NCBI GenBank assembly: GCA_006226595.1 | Contig: SBGP01000010.1 | Location: 1 to 64,000, forward strand | From: Deltaproteobacteria bacterium | GTDB taxonomy: Bacteria; Myxococcota_A; UBA796; GCA-2862545 | Length of the DNA: 64,000 nt | Direction: 5' to 3' | In this document: in pieces, positions 57,721 through 64,000 of the stretch | Position numbering within the stretch: position 1 is the first letter of the stretch | Layout: each line of letters begins with the position of its first letter | Made by a program: the position numbers and the translations under genes | Notes under the pieces: model-generated | Told to the model about the DNA's origin: nothing | Databases searched by the model: none | Seen by the model: only the letters and a program-made list of their open reading frames with translations

Positions 57721-59072
57721 TCGCGCACCGTCAGCCGGAGCAGGTACTGGGACGGGTGGTCCTCGATGTCGACCGCGAAGCCCGCGTCCGCGGCCGCTTC
57801 CTCGAGGTCGGCGCGCTCACGCCGATGGCACTCCCACCCCAGCAGGTGACGGAAGAAGCCGACGTCGGGCTCGCCGGTCGGCGGCGCGTTGAGCCACACG
57901 GAGCCGTGATCGGCGACGAGCCGCCGGCAGAGCTTGAACAAGCCGGGCAGGTCCGCGTCGGCGGTCCGCTCCAGCACTCCGATGCCGACGACATGCTCGG
58001 CGGGGAGCAACGACAGTCGGCCGCGTCCTTGCGCGAGCTCCTGGGCGGACATGTGCGCGAGCAGGACCCGGCGGCCCGCGGCACGGGCATGCAGGTCGAG
58101 CAGCGAGCCCTCGTCCGAGTCGAGGACCGAGAGTCGGGACGCATCGACGATCGCCGCGGTGGTCACCGCTCCCTGCACGGCGCCGAGCAAGGTGACCGAA
58201 GCGCCGGCGAGCTCGGAGGCTACGCGCTCGGCGGCCCAACGCATGCCCACCAGTGTCGGCCGGGAGAGCACCCAGCGGTCGAGCACCGGGCCGATGAAGC
58301 CCTCACCGGACGGGTGGTTGGCGAGGACCCGCTCCAGCGTGGGATTTCCGCAGGGCGAGCCGCCCGCGGAGAGCAGGCTGCCTGCCACCGTGCGACTGGT
58401 CATCCACGCGGTGTACAGCTCGCGGTGGAGCACGGCGGCGCCGGCCGGCCCCCGAACCTTCAGCAACGAGGCGGCCTCCTCGAGCACCGCCTCGATGTTC
58501 GCGCGCTCGTCGCCACCCAGCGTCGCCGAGAACTCGCAGTCCGCGAGGCGACGGCGAAGCTCCTGGGCGCGGTTGAGCAGCTCGTTGTGCTCGCCGGGAG
58601 CCGGCGGCTGCAGCCGATCGACGAGGTCCTGGTGCTGCTCCGCGGTGCGCCGGTCGAGGGCGGCCACAAAGCCGCCGAGCTCGCGAAGCCGCTTGGAGAG
58701 CACCACGGCGAGGCTGCGGTAGAAGCGGGTCTCGAAGCCCGGCAGATCCGTGCTCAGCTCCTGCAGGTCCTCGGCCTGGACCACCGCGACCACGGTGGGG
58801 CCGTCGGCCACGACCGACGCCGAGGTCGGCGCCTGCTCGAGCAGGCTCATCTCGCCGAAGAACTCGCCGGGACCCATGCGCGCCACCGACAGCTGCACGC
58901 CGCCCACGGTGCGCTGCACGAGCACGTAGCCCTCGCGAATCCAGTAGAACGCCCGATTCGCATCGGCCTGGGCGACGATGACCTCGCCATCGCCGACCTC
59001 GCGGCGGGCGGCACGCGCGAGGAGCGCCTCCTGATCGGCATCTTCGAGAAACACGAGCGCGGTGGGCTTCAT
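57717..59072 (-). CDS. Cyclic-nucleotide-binding protein with methyltransferase-like domain
   Basis: 451 residues from ATG 59072 (GGAAGG upstream). CNB domain about 5-125: EVIVAQADANRAFYWIREGY, GPGEFFGEMSLLEQAPTSASV. A helical middle part follows, then a Rossmann-like domain (about 290-445: ASVTLLGAVQGAVTTAAIVD, SLLPAEHVVGIGVLERTAD, GSVWLNAPPTGEPDVGFF) resembling SAM methyltransferases. Similar CNB-methyltransferase proteins have been annotated as 3-hydroxypalmitate methyl ester synthases; I cannot confirm this. The four-base overlap with the PFK-2 gene suggests a common regulatory role. Confidence 0.72.
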   Translation of the reverse strand: MKPTALVFLEDADQEALLARAARREVGDGEVIVAQADANRAFYWIREGYVLVQRTVGGVQLSVARMGPGEFFGEMSLLEQAPTSASVVADGPTVVAVVQAEDLQELSTDLPGFETRFYRSLAVVLSKRLRELGGFVAALDRRTAEQHQDLVDRLQPPAPGEHNELLNRAQELRRRLADCEFSATLGGDERANIEAVLEEAASLLKVRGPAGAAVLHRELYTAWMTSRTVAGSLLSAGGSPCGNPTLERVLANHPSGEGFIGPVLDRWVLSRPTLVGMRWAAERVASELAGASVTLLGAVQGAVTTAAIVDASRLSVLDSDEGSLLDLHARAAGRRVLLAHMSAQELAQGRGRLSLLPAEHVVGIGVLERTADADLPGLFKLCRRLVADHGSVWLNAPPTGEPDVGFFRHLLGWECHRRERADLEEAAADAGFAVDIEDHPSQYLLRLTVRE

Positions 59073-59101
59073 GGGCAACCTTCCCGGGGACGCTTCCACA
59101 C

Positions 59102-59107
59102 TACAAT
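59102..59107 (+). promoter_or_regulatory. -10-like element TACAAT, leaderless placement
   Basis: TACAAT ends six bases before ATG 59114; no ribosome binding site is visible. Confidence 0.45.
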
Positions 59108-59113
59108 GCGCGG

Positions 59114-60118
59114 ATGCTGCTCTTCCTCGCCTCCGCACTGGCACTCGACCCCACGGCGATCCGCGACGCGGTCTCCGAGGACCGCCTGCTCGCCGACATG
59201 CGCGAACTCACCGGTGTGGATCCGCTGTCCGACGGCACTCGCATCGTCAGCCGCAGCGTGTCCCACCCGGACATCGCCGTCGCCGAGGACTGGCTGTTCG
59301 CCGCGTTCTCGGCCATCGACGGCCTCACCGTCACGCGGGAGCCGTTTGCGCACTCGGGACCCGAGCCGGTGGCCAACATCGTCGCCGAGCTCCCGGGCGC
59401 CGACCCGGCTCTCGCGCCGATGGTGGTCATGGCGCACTACGACAGTACCGCGTCCCTCGACGAGGGCTGGCAGGCGACGACGGACCCGGCGCCTGGCGCG
59501 GACGACGACGCGAGCGGCATCGCCGCCATCCTCGAGATCGCCCGCGTGCTCGCGTCCTGGGAGCCCGGTTTCGCGCGGACGGTGCGCTTCGTCGGCTTCT
59601 CCGCCGAGGAGGTCGGGCTCGTCGGCTCGACCGCCCACGTCGCGAACCTCGACGCCCCCGTGCACCTCGCGCTCGCGCTGGATCCGGTCGGACACAACCC
59701 CGGTGACAGCGACATCCTGTGGTTCTCCTACGACGGTCGCTGGGTCGACGAAGCGGACGCCCTCGAGGCCCTGGCCGAGGAGATCAGCGAGCTCTCGGTG
59801 ACCGGCGTCGACGAGGAGCTGTTCGGCGGAGACGCGCGCAGCGACCACTACCCCTTCTGGCAGGCGGGCATGCCGGCGCTCCACATCGGAACCTTCCCCC
59901 TGCCGCCGAGCTACCACACGGTCGAAGACACCCTCGCCGCGGTCGACCCGACCTTCCTGTTCGAGGTCACCGTGCTCGTCGCCGCCCGCGCCGCGGAAGA
60001 GGCCGAGCCGCTGCCCGAGGAGCAGCCCGGCGGCTGTGCGTGCGACGCGGTGGGACCCGCGAGCTGGCTCGTGTGGGTGATCGCGCCTTTGGCGTGGCGC
60101 CGACGTCGGCCGAGCTAG
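59114..60118 (+). CDS. M28 family zinc aminopeptidase, MYXO-CTERM
   Basis: 334 residues with a short signal peptide (MLLFLASALA). Zinc-site residues are visible: VMAHYDST, GADDDASGIA, FSAEEVGLVG and YHTVEDTL. The C-terminal CACD, hydrophobic helix and RRRR form a MYXO-CTERM-like tail, as in the trypsin cluster. It probably trims peptides at the cell surface. The last codon overlaps the convergent lipoprotein gene at a CTAG palindrome. Confidence 0.92.
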   Translation: MLLFLASALALDPTAIRDAVSEDRLLADMRELTGVDPLSDGTRIVSRSVSHPDIAVAEDWLFAAFSAIDGLTVTREPFAHSGPEPVANIVAELPGADPALAPMVVMAHYDSTASLDEGWQATTDPAPGADDDASGIAAILEIARVLASWEPGFARTVRFVGFSAEEVGLVGSTAHVANLDAPVHLALALDPVGHNPGDSDILWFSYDGRWVDEADALEALAEEISELSVTGVDEELFGGDARSDHYPFWQAGMPALHIGTFPLPPSYHTVEDTLAAVDPTFLFEVTVLVAARAAEEAEPLPEEQPGGCACDAVGPASWLVWVIAPLAWRRRRPS

Positions 60119-60531
60119 CGCTTCTTGCCCCAGAAGCCCTGATTCGCCCGAAACGTGCGGATGGCGCGATCGACGTCGTCGTTGGCACGGAAGAACTCCT
60201 GGTTCCGCCGCTGTGCGTCGTCGAGCAGGAGGGGGACTCGAACGACCCGCACCTCACCCGGCTCCAGCGGCGGGAGCACCTGTTCCTTCGTCGGCGCCGC
60301 ACACTCGGGGCCCGGGGGGCACCCGACCACGAGCTCACAGCTCTCGTCCGTCGGCATCTCGACGAGCACCGCCTCGCCCGTCGCATCCGAGACGGAGGCC
60401 TGCCCGCAGGCGGTGACGTCGACGCGTGAGACCGGGTTCTGCTGGTCGTCGACGAGAACCACCTTCAGGCCGGCCTTCGGCGTCGCACCGAGGTGACAGC
60501 CCACGAGAAACACCAAGCACCAAGCGCGCAT
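60115..60531 (-). CDS. Small lipoprotein with carboxypeptidase-regulatory-like fold
   Basis: 138 residues. MRAWCLVFLVGC is a short lipoprotein signal. GLKVVLVDDQQNPVSRVDVT and VSDATGEAVLVEMP look like a CarboxypepD_reg/Ig-like beta sandwich. GGAGGG upstream. The 60-bp neighbourhood has a GCCCGC/GCGGGC hairpin between this and the next gene. Role unknown. Confidence 0.6.
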   Translation of the reverse strand: MRAWCLVFLVGCHLGATPKAGLKVVLVDDQQNPVSRVDVTACGQASVSDATGEAVLVEMPTDESCELVVGCPPGPECAAPTKEQVLPPLEPGEVRVVRVPLLLDDAQRRNQEFFRANDDVDRAIRTFRANQGFWGKKR

Positions 60532-60546
60532 TCAACCCTCCACAAT

Positions 60547-60564
60547 GCCCGCAAGATAGCGGGC
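60547..60564 (-). terminator. Hairpin after the 280-residue envelope protein gene
   Basis: GCCCGC (60547-60552) pairs with GCGGGC (60559-60564), loop of six bases, about 20 bases past the stop at 60585. It also lies in the leader of the 60531 gene. Confidence 0.45.
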
Positions 60565-60584
60565 TCAGCGGAGCTCGTCGAGGC

Positions 60585-61427
60585 TCAGAACGCCGTGTGG
60601 AACCGCACGGAAGCCGGCCCGACCTCGACGCGCTTGCCACCGACGAGGTGTAGCGTGACCAGCCCACCGCCAACGCCCGCGACCGTCCAGCCCACCGCGT
60701 TGAGCGCGGTGAGCGTGTCGAAGGGCTCCTGGCTCTCGTACTCGCGACCCGTCGCGGCGAACCAGGTGCCGAGCGCCACGCCCGTGCCGGCGACGCCCAT
60801 GCCGAGCCCGGCGACGAGCAGGCCCTTGCCGCGCTTCTTGACCACGGGGTCCGGCTCAGGCTCGGGATCCGGCTCGGGCTCGGGCTCCGGCGTAGGCTCG
60901 GGCTCGGGCGGCGCGAGCCAGTCCGCCGGAAAGTCCTCGTCGACGAGCAGGCGGGTCTTGTACGGCGTGCCCGCGAGCTGCAGCACGTGCGGCCCCTCGA
61001 GGAACGGCGGCGCCTGCGGGATCACGAGGCCATCGAGCAGGAACGACTCGCCGGGCGCGAGCGCGAGCCCACGAAGCTCCTCGACCGGGGGCACCGGGTA
61101 CAAGCGGATGTCGTCGTGGCCGAAGTCCCGTGGGATGTCGGGATCGATGCGCAGCGCGGTGATCAGCGGCGCGCGCCACTCCTCGCCCGCCGCGTGGCGA
61201 ATGATCGCGTAGCCGATGAGGTACTGGGCCCAGTCGTCCTTGGGGAGTGGCTCCTGCATGCACGGCAGGGACTCCTTGAGGCGTGTCCAGGTCTGGCCGT
61301 GGCCCATGAGGTCGTCGTTGTCGAGAGCCTCGTCGGCCTGAGCGACGAGCTCGCGGAACTCCTCGACCGTAAACGGGTCGGCGCACGGGAGCGCCATGGC
61401 CAGCGAAGCGAGGAGGAGCGCGGTCAC
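60585..61427 (-). CDS. Exported protein with PE-rich linker and C-terminal membrane helices
   Basis: 280 residues from GTG 61427, overlapping the upstream stop (GTGA). A signal peptide (MTALLLASLAMA) is followed by a helical domain of about 160 residues (TVEEFRELVAQADEALDNDD). A (PE/PD)n linker at about 180-198 comes next, then two hydrophobic helices (KGLLVAGLGMGVAGTGVALG). This layout is common in Myxococcota envelope proteins with a PEGA-like domain. Function unknown. Confidence 0.6.
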   Translation of the reverse strand: MTALLLASLAMALPCADPFTVEEFRELVAQADEALDNDDLMGHGQTWTRLKESLPCMQEPLPKDDWAQYLIGYAIIRHAAGEEWRAPLITALRIDPDIPRDFGHDDIRLYPVPPVEELRGLALAPGESFLLDGLVIPQAPPFLEGPHVLQLAGTPYKTRLLVDEDFPADWLAPPEPEPTPEPEPEPDPEPEPDPVVKKRGKGLLVAGLGMGVAGTGVALGTWFAATGREYESQEPFDTLTALNAVGWTVAGVGGGLVTLHLVGGKRVEVGPASVRFHTAF

Positions 61428-61975
61428 TCGATCACCTCGAGCACCACGTCGTCGAGGTAGACCACCCCCGGGTCGCCGCCGAGCTGGATGTCGAGGAACA
61501 CGAAGTCCATGTCTCCGCCGATGATCGTGCCGTTCACCGTGTAGGACGCCCACTCGCCGCCAATCGGCTGGGTCTCGAACAGACTGCTCGTCGAGTCGTC
61601 CGCGAGCTGCACGATGATGCTCCGCGGTGGGTCGGCCTTCGCGAGGAACGTGATGGCGACGTCGTCCCCGGGCTCGAGATCGAGCGGAGCTCGGCGCGTC
61701 GACGTCCGGTCCCCACCCTGAAGAATCTGCACCGCGTAGGTCTCGCTCTGCGCCACGTTCTCGGCGCGGAACACCGGCGAGCCGGAGCCTGGCGAACTCT
61801 CGCTGTCGTCGAGGCCGCCAAACGGCCACACGCCATCGTCCGTGCCGTCGAACCAGCAGGTCAGTGCCTCGAACTCGCTGTCACCGAGGAGGTTGCCCTC
61901 GTCGAGCTCGCACGGGTCGTAGAGCGCGAGGCACCCGACCCCCAGCAGGGGCGTGAGTCGAAGGAGCGTGTGCAT
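61424..61975 (-). CDS. Lipoprotein with carbohydrate-binding-like jelly-roll
   Basis: 183 residues from ATG 61975. Lipobox LLGVGC. NLLGDSEFEALTCW and later ITFLAKADPPRSI, DIQLGGDPGVVYLDDVVLE are typical of CBM4/9-like or galactose-binding jelly-roll domains. No Shine-Dalgarno sequence is visible; TATCCT six bases upstream suggests a leaderless transcript. Coupled to the next gene. Confidence 0.65.
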   Translation of the reverse strand: MHTLLRLTPLLGVGCLALYDPCELDEGNLLGDSEFEALTCWFDGTDDGVWPFGGLDDSESSPGSGSPVFRAENVAQSETYAVQILQGGDRTSTRRAPLDLEPGDDVAITFLAKADPPRSIIVQLADDSTSSLFETQPIGGEWASYTVNGTIIGGDMDFVFLDIQLGGDPGVVYLDDVVLEVIE

Positions 61976-61981
61976 GGCGCG

Positions 61982-61987
61982 AGGATA
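61982..61987 (-). promoter_or_regulatory. -10-like element TATCCT, leaderless placement
   Basis: Minus-strand TATCCT ends six bases before ATG 61975, with no ribosome binding site in between. Confidence 0.4.
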
Positions 61988-62003
61988 GCGCACACGACGC
62001 CGG

Positions 62004-63080
62004 CTACGGCGCGCGCAGCGCATCCATCTCCGCCTCGACCTCGGCCAGGGCCTCGGCGATGGACGGGTCATCGGGCTTCGCGCGCTGTTCCTCGCGAAGG
62101 GCCGCGGACTCCGCGGCGAGCGCGGACAGCTCCTGGACTCGGCGCTCCTTGGCGAGCAAGCGGGCGAACAGATCGCGCTCGGCGGCGGTGCCGGCGTCAC
62201 TCGTCAGGCCCTCGAGGGCGGCGAGCGTCTCTCCCGCCGGCAGCGACAGGCGCGGCACGTTCAGGTCGTCCGGGGCGCGCACACCCTTGAGCGCGGCATC
62301 GAGCATCAGGTCGAGCGCCCGCTCGGGATCGACGTCCATGTCGATCACCTCCACGTCGAGGGTGAGCTCGTACACCTCGTCCGGGTCGAGCTGCAGCGGT
62401 TCGGCGGGCAGCGCAGGCAGGCAGGCGCGGCGGGCGTCCTTCTCACAGTAGGCGAGGAGCGAGCACGGCTTGTCCGCCTTGACGCCGATGAGCTCGGCCC
62501 GCCCGTCGGCATCGGTGACCTCGGTTGCGCCACAGCCCGCGACCCGCAGCCCCTGGAGCGGCTTGCCATGCTGGTCGAGCGCAGTGACGACGATCTCGCC
62601 CCGCAGGATGGGCTCCACGGTACAGGTGGCGACCTGACCTGCCGTCGTCGCCTGCCAGCTCACGTAGAACAGGTGCTCGAACTCCGGGTCCTCCGGCTCG
62701 CCCCCCGGCACCCGCATCTCGACGACACGCGTGCCGACGAAGGTGTCGACCACATCCGAGTACCAGCCCTCCTCGATCGCCGGCATCCACCGACCGGTGA
62801 GCGACAGCCCATCGTAGGCCTCGCCGACGTAGCACCGCAGCGGCACAAGCCCGAGAGCCGCACCAAGCTCGGCATGGGCCGCGGCGAAGCTCTCCTCGTC
62901 CGGTGGCGTGTCCGGGAGCACGTCGGGCGGAACCCAGCGCTCGGGCAGGACCACCTCGTCGACCGGCGCGACCACCGGCTCCGGGGCGGGCGTCCCCTTC
63001 GGCGGCGCCTGCAGCGTCCACAGCGCCAGGCCCGCGCCCAGCGCCACCGCGACTGCCACTCCCACGACCGCGCGTCGCAT
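62004..63080 (-). CDS. Envelope protein with one membrane span, unknown
   Basis: 358 residues. N-terminal helix (VVGVAVAVALGAGLALW) probably anchors it in the inner membrane. The periplasmic part has a Pro-rich spacer, a Cys-containing domain (RCYVGEAYDGLSLTGRW), and a carboxypeptidase-regulatory-like segment (VTALDQHGKPLQGLRVAGCG). The C-terminus is helical and Glu/Ala-rich (RVQELSALAAESAALREEQR), a possible coiled coil. TAGGCT and GGAGAGG lie upstream. Confidence 0.6.
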   Translation of the reverse strand: MRRAVVGVAVAVALGAGLALWTLQAPPKGTPAPEPVVAPVDEVVLPERWVPPDVLPDTPPDEESFAAAHAELGAALGLVPLRCYVGEAYDGLSLTGRWMPAIEEGWYSDVVDTFVGTRVVEMRVPGGEPEDPEFEHLFYVSWQATTAGQVATCTVEPILRGEIVVTALDQHGKPLQGLRVAGCGATEVTDADGRAELIGVKADKPCSLLAYCEKDARRACLPALPAEPLQLDPDEVYELTLDVEVIDMDVDPERALDLMLDAALKGVRAPDDLNVPRLSLPAGETLAALEGLTSDAGTAAERDLFARLLAKERRVQELSALAAESAALREEQRAKPDDPSIAEALAEVEAEMDALRAP

Positions 63081-63104
63081 CTTCGTGCACCTCTCCGGGA
63101 CAAG

Positions 63105-63110
63105 AGCCTA
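63105..63110 (-). promoter_or_regulatory. -10-like element TAGGCT
   Basis: Minus-strand TAGGCT, 24 bases ahead of ATG 63080, with GGAGAGG in between. Confidence 0.4.
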
Positions 63111-63153
63111 CACGCTGCGCGGGTCGGGGTTAGCCGAAGCTTCCGGAGGTTCG

Positions 63154-64000
63154 ATGTCCGCGTTCTCGACGCCCTTGTCCCGCAAGCTCGGCCTGACCTA
63201 CCCGCTGGTCGCCGCCCCGATGTTCATCATCTCGAACAAGGAGATGCTGCTCGCGTGCGCCGAAGCCGGCATCCTCGGCGCGATGCCGTCGCTGAACCAG
63301 CGAACCAGCGAGGGCCTGCGCGCCGACCTCGAGTGGGTCCGCAGCCGCACGGACAAGCCCTTCGCGATCAACCTCACCATCGGCCTGACCAACCCCGAGC
63401 GGCGCGAAGCCGACGTGCAGGCCTGCCTCGACTTCGAGGTGCCGGTGATGATCACGTCGTACGGCAACCCGACCGAGATCGTGCAGCGCGCCCACGAGAA
63501 GGGCATCACCGTGTTCCACGACGTCATCCGTCTCGACCATGCGCTCAAGGCCCAGAAGGCCGGTGTCGACGCGATCATCGGCGTCTCCCAGGGCGCTGGC
63601 GGTCACGCGGGCACCATCAACCCCTACGCCCTCATCCCCTACCTGCGCGCGAACCTGAACGTGCCGGTCATCGGTGCCGGCTGCATCAGCGGCGGGGAGC
63701 AGGTGGCGGCCGCACTCGCCCTCGGTGCCGAGCTCGCGTACATGGGCACCCGCTTCATCGCGAGCAGCGAGTGTGCCGCGCCGCAGGCGTACAAGCAGAT
63801 GGTCGTCGACAGCACCCACGACGACATCGTGTACACCGACCAGATCTCCGGCGTGCACGCGAACTTCCTCAAGCAGACCATCCCCGACTCCTTCGAGGCC
63901 GGCGGCCACGACGCCGCGCGGCGCTGGGTGGACATCTGGAGCGCCGGTCAGGGCGTCGACACCATCCACGACATCAAGCCCATCGGCGAGATCGTCGAGG
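63154..64000 (+). CDS. Nitronate monooxygenase-like FMN protein (partial)
   Basis: The first 282 residues from ATG 63154 (GGAGG upstream) are in the window; the 3' end is beyond the right edge. A TIM-barrel FMN protein of the nitronate monooxygenase/2-nitropropane dioxygenase family: YPLVAAPMFIISNKEML, INLTIGL, SQGAGGHAG, GAGCISGGEQVAAALALGAE and MGTRFIAS. The His of GGHAG is the usual catalytic candidate. Members oxidise toxic nitronates; some act as enoyl reductases. It belongs to the same superfamily as PfaD (3171), but is a single-domain type. Confidence 0.9.
   Translation, partial: MSAFSTPLSRKLGLTYPLVAAPMFIISNKEMLLACAEAGILGAMPSLNQRTSEGLRADLEWVRSRTDKPFAINLTIGLTNPERREADVQACLDFEVPVMITSYGNPTEIVQRAHEKGITVFHDVIRLDHALKAQKAGVDAIIGVSQGAGGHAGTINPYALIPYLRANLNVPVIGAGCISGGEQVAAALALGAELAYMGTRFIASSECAAPQAYKQMVVDSTHDDIVYTDQISGVHANFLKQTIPDSFEAGGHDAARRWVDIWSAGQGVDTIHDIKPIGEIVE

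Noticed and set aside
60840-60910. Short tandem repeats (GGCTCG-like) that could suggest a CRISPR-like or VNTR element
   Set aside because: They encode the PE/PD linker of the envelope protein in frame. The units are 6 bases long and have no spacers.
1-64000. Search by eye for tRNA, rRNA, CRISPR arrays, transposases, integrases and prophage genes
   Set aside because: No convincing candidate was seen; the primase-helicase-like gene at 20247 is the only hint of mobile ancestry and has no companions.

Overview
The window looks like a piece of a chromosome from a very GC-rich member of the Myxococcota (old 'Deltaproteobacteria') or a close relative. The main reasons are five secreted proteins that end in a MYXO-CTERM-like tail (Cys-rich turn, hydrophobic helix, Arg cluster), serine/threonine kinases with a single membrane span, many small lipoproteins, and a PUFA-synthase locus with the enoyl-reductase gene first. 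I see no rRNA, tRNA, CRISPR array, insertion sequence or prophage, and almost every gene has the same strong G/C third-position bias.

Layout. 1-4799 (minus): polyunsaturated fatty acid/polyketide synthase genes pfaD and pfaA, with pfaA running off the left edge. 5185-12171 (plus): a compact eight-gene unit with two half-DUF4331 proteins, two more lipoproteins, a transmembrane Ser/Thr kinase, a PEGA/beta-barrel protein and, at its end, an ECF sigma factor with its ChrR-type zinc anti-sigma factor. A sequence like an ECF11 (RpoE/ChrR) promoter stands in front of it. 12240-15479 (minus): M13 peptidase and a divergent Fpg/Nei-like protein. 15613-20245 (plus): four trypsin-like paralogues, the first of which has lost His and Ser of the catalytic triad. 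20247-25043 (minus): primase-helicase-like protein, DUF924 protein, hydrolase-like lipoprotein, small membrane protein and shikimate-kinase-like P-loop protein.

25110-29564: membrane protein, a small unknown gene, a large FAD oxidase fused to an unknown domain, and a Sua5/YciO protein. 29936-39294: a globin-coupled histidine kinase divergent from a UspA-ccoNOQPGHIS-UspA locus that encodes a cbb3 oxidase with a one-heme CcoP and a very short CcoH. 39297-43092: TSUP transporter, unknown protein, adenylate cyclase-FHA protein and a second membrane Ser/Thr kinase. 43167-51064: a surface amidohydrolase chimera, a DUF538-like protein (a mainly plant family), a GH31 sulfoquinovosidase-like lipoprotein, and two unknown lipoproteins. 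51212-57720: HemN, an AlkA-like glycosylase, an acyl-CoA-dehydrogenase-like protein, a patatin, class II DAHP synthase and a eukaryote-type bifunctional PFK-2/FBPase-2. 57717-63080: a cyclic-nucleotide-binding/methyltransferase-like protein translationally coupled to PFK-2/FBPase-2, an M28 peptidase and several envelope proteins. 63154 to the right edge: a nitronate monooxygenase-like protein.

How it may work together. Three sites resemble sigma-54 -24/-12 promoters: in front of hemN (full consensus), in front of uspA-cco, and in front of the M13 peptidase. Two of these drive low-oxygen functions and one lies opposite a heme-globin histidine kinase, which suggests an oxygen-responsive sigma-54 regulon. 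The ECF/ChrR unit suggests a separate envelope or oxidative-stress circuit. Many other genes carry a -10-like TAGGCT/TACGCT hexamer, and several have it placed so that transcripts would start at the initiation codon without a leader. Promoters, terminators and hairpins here were found by eye and are hypotheses.
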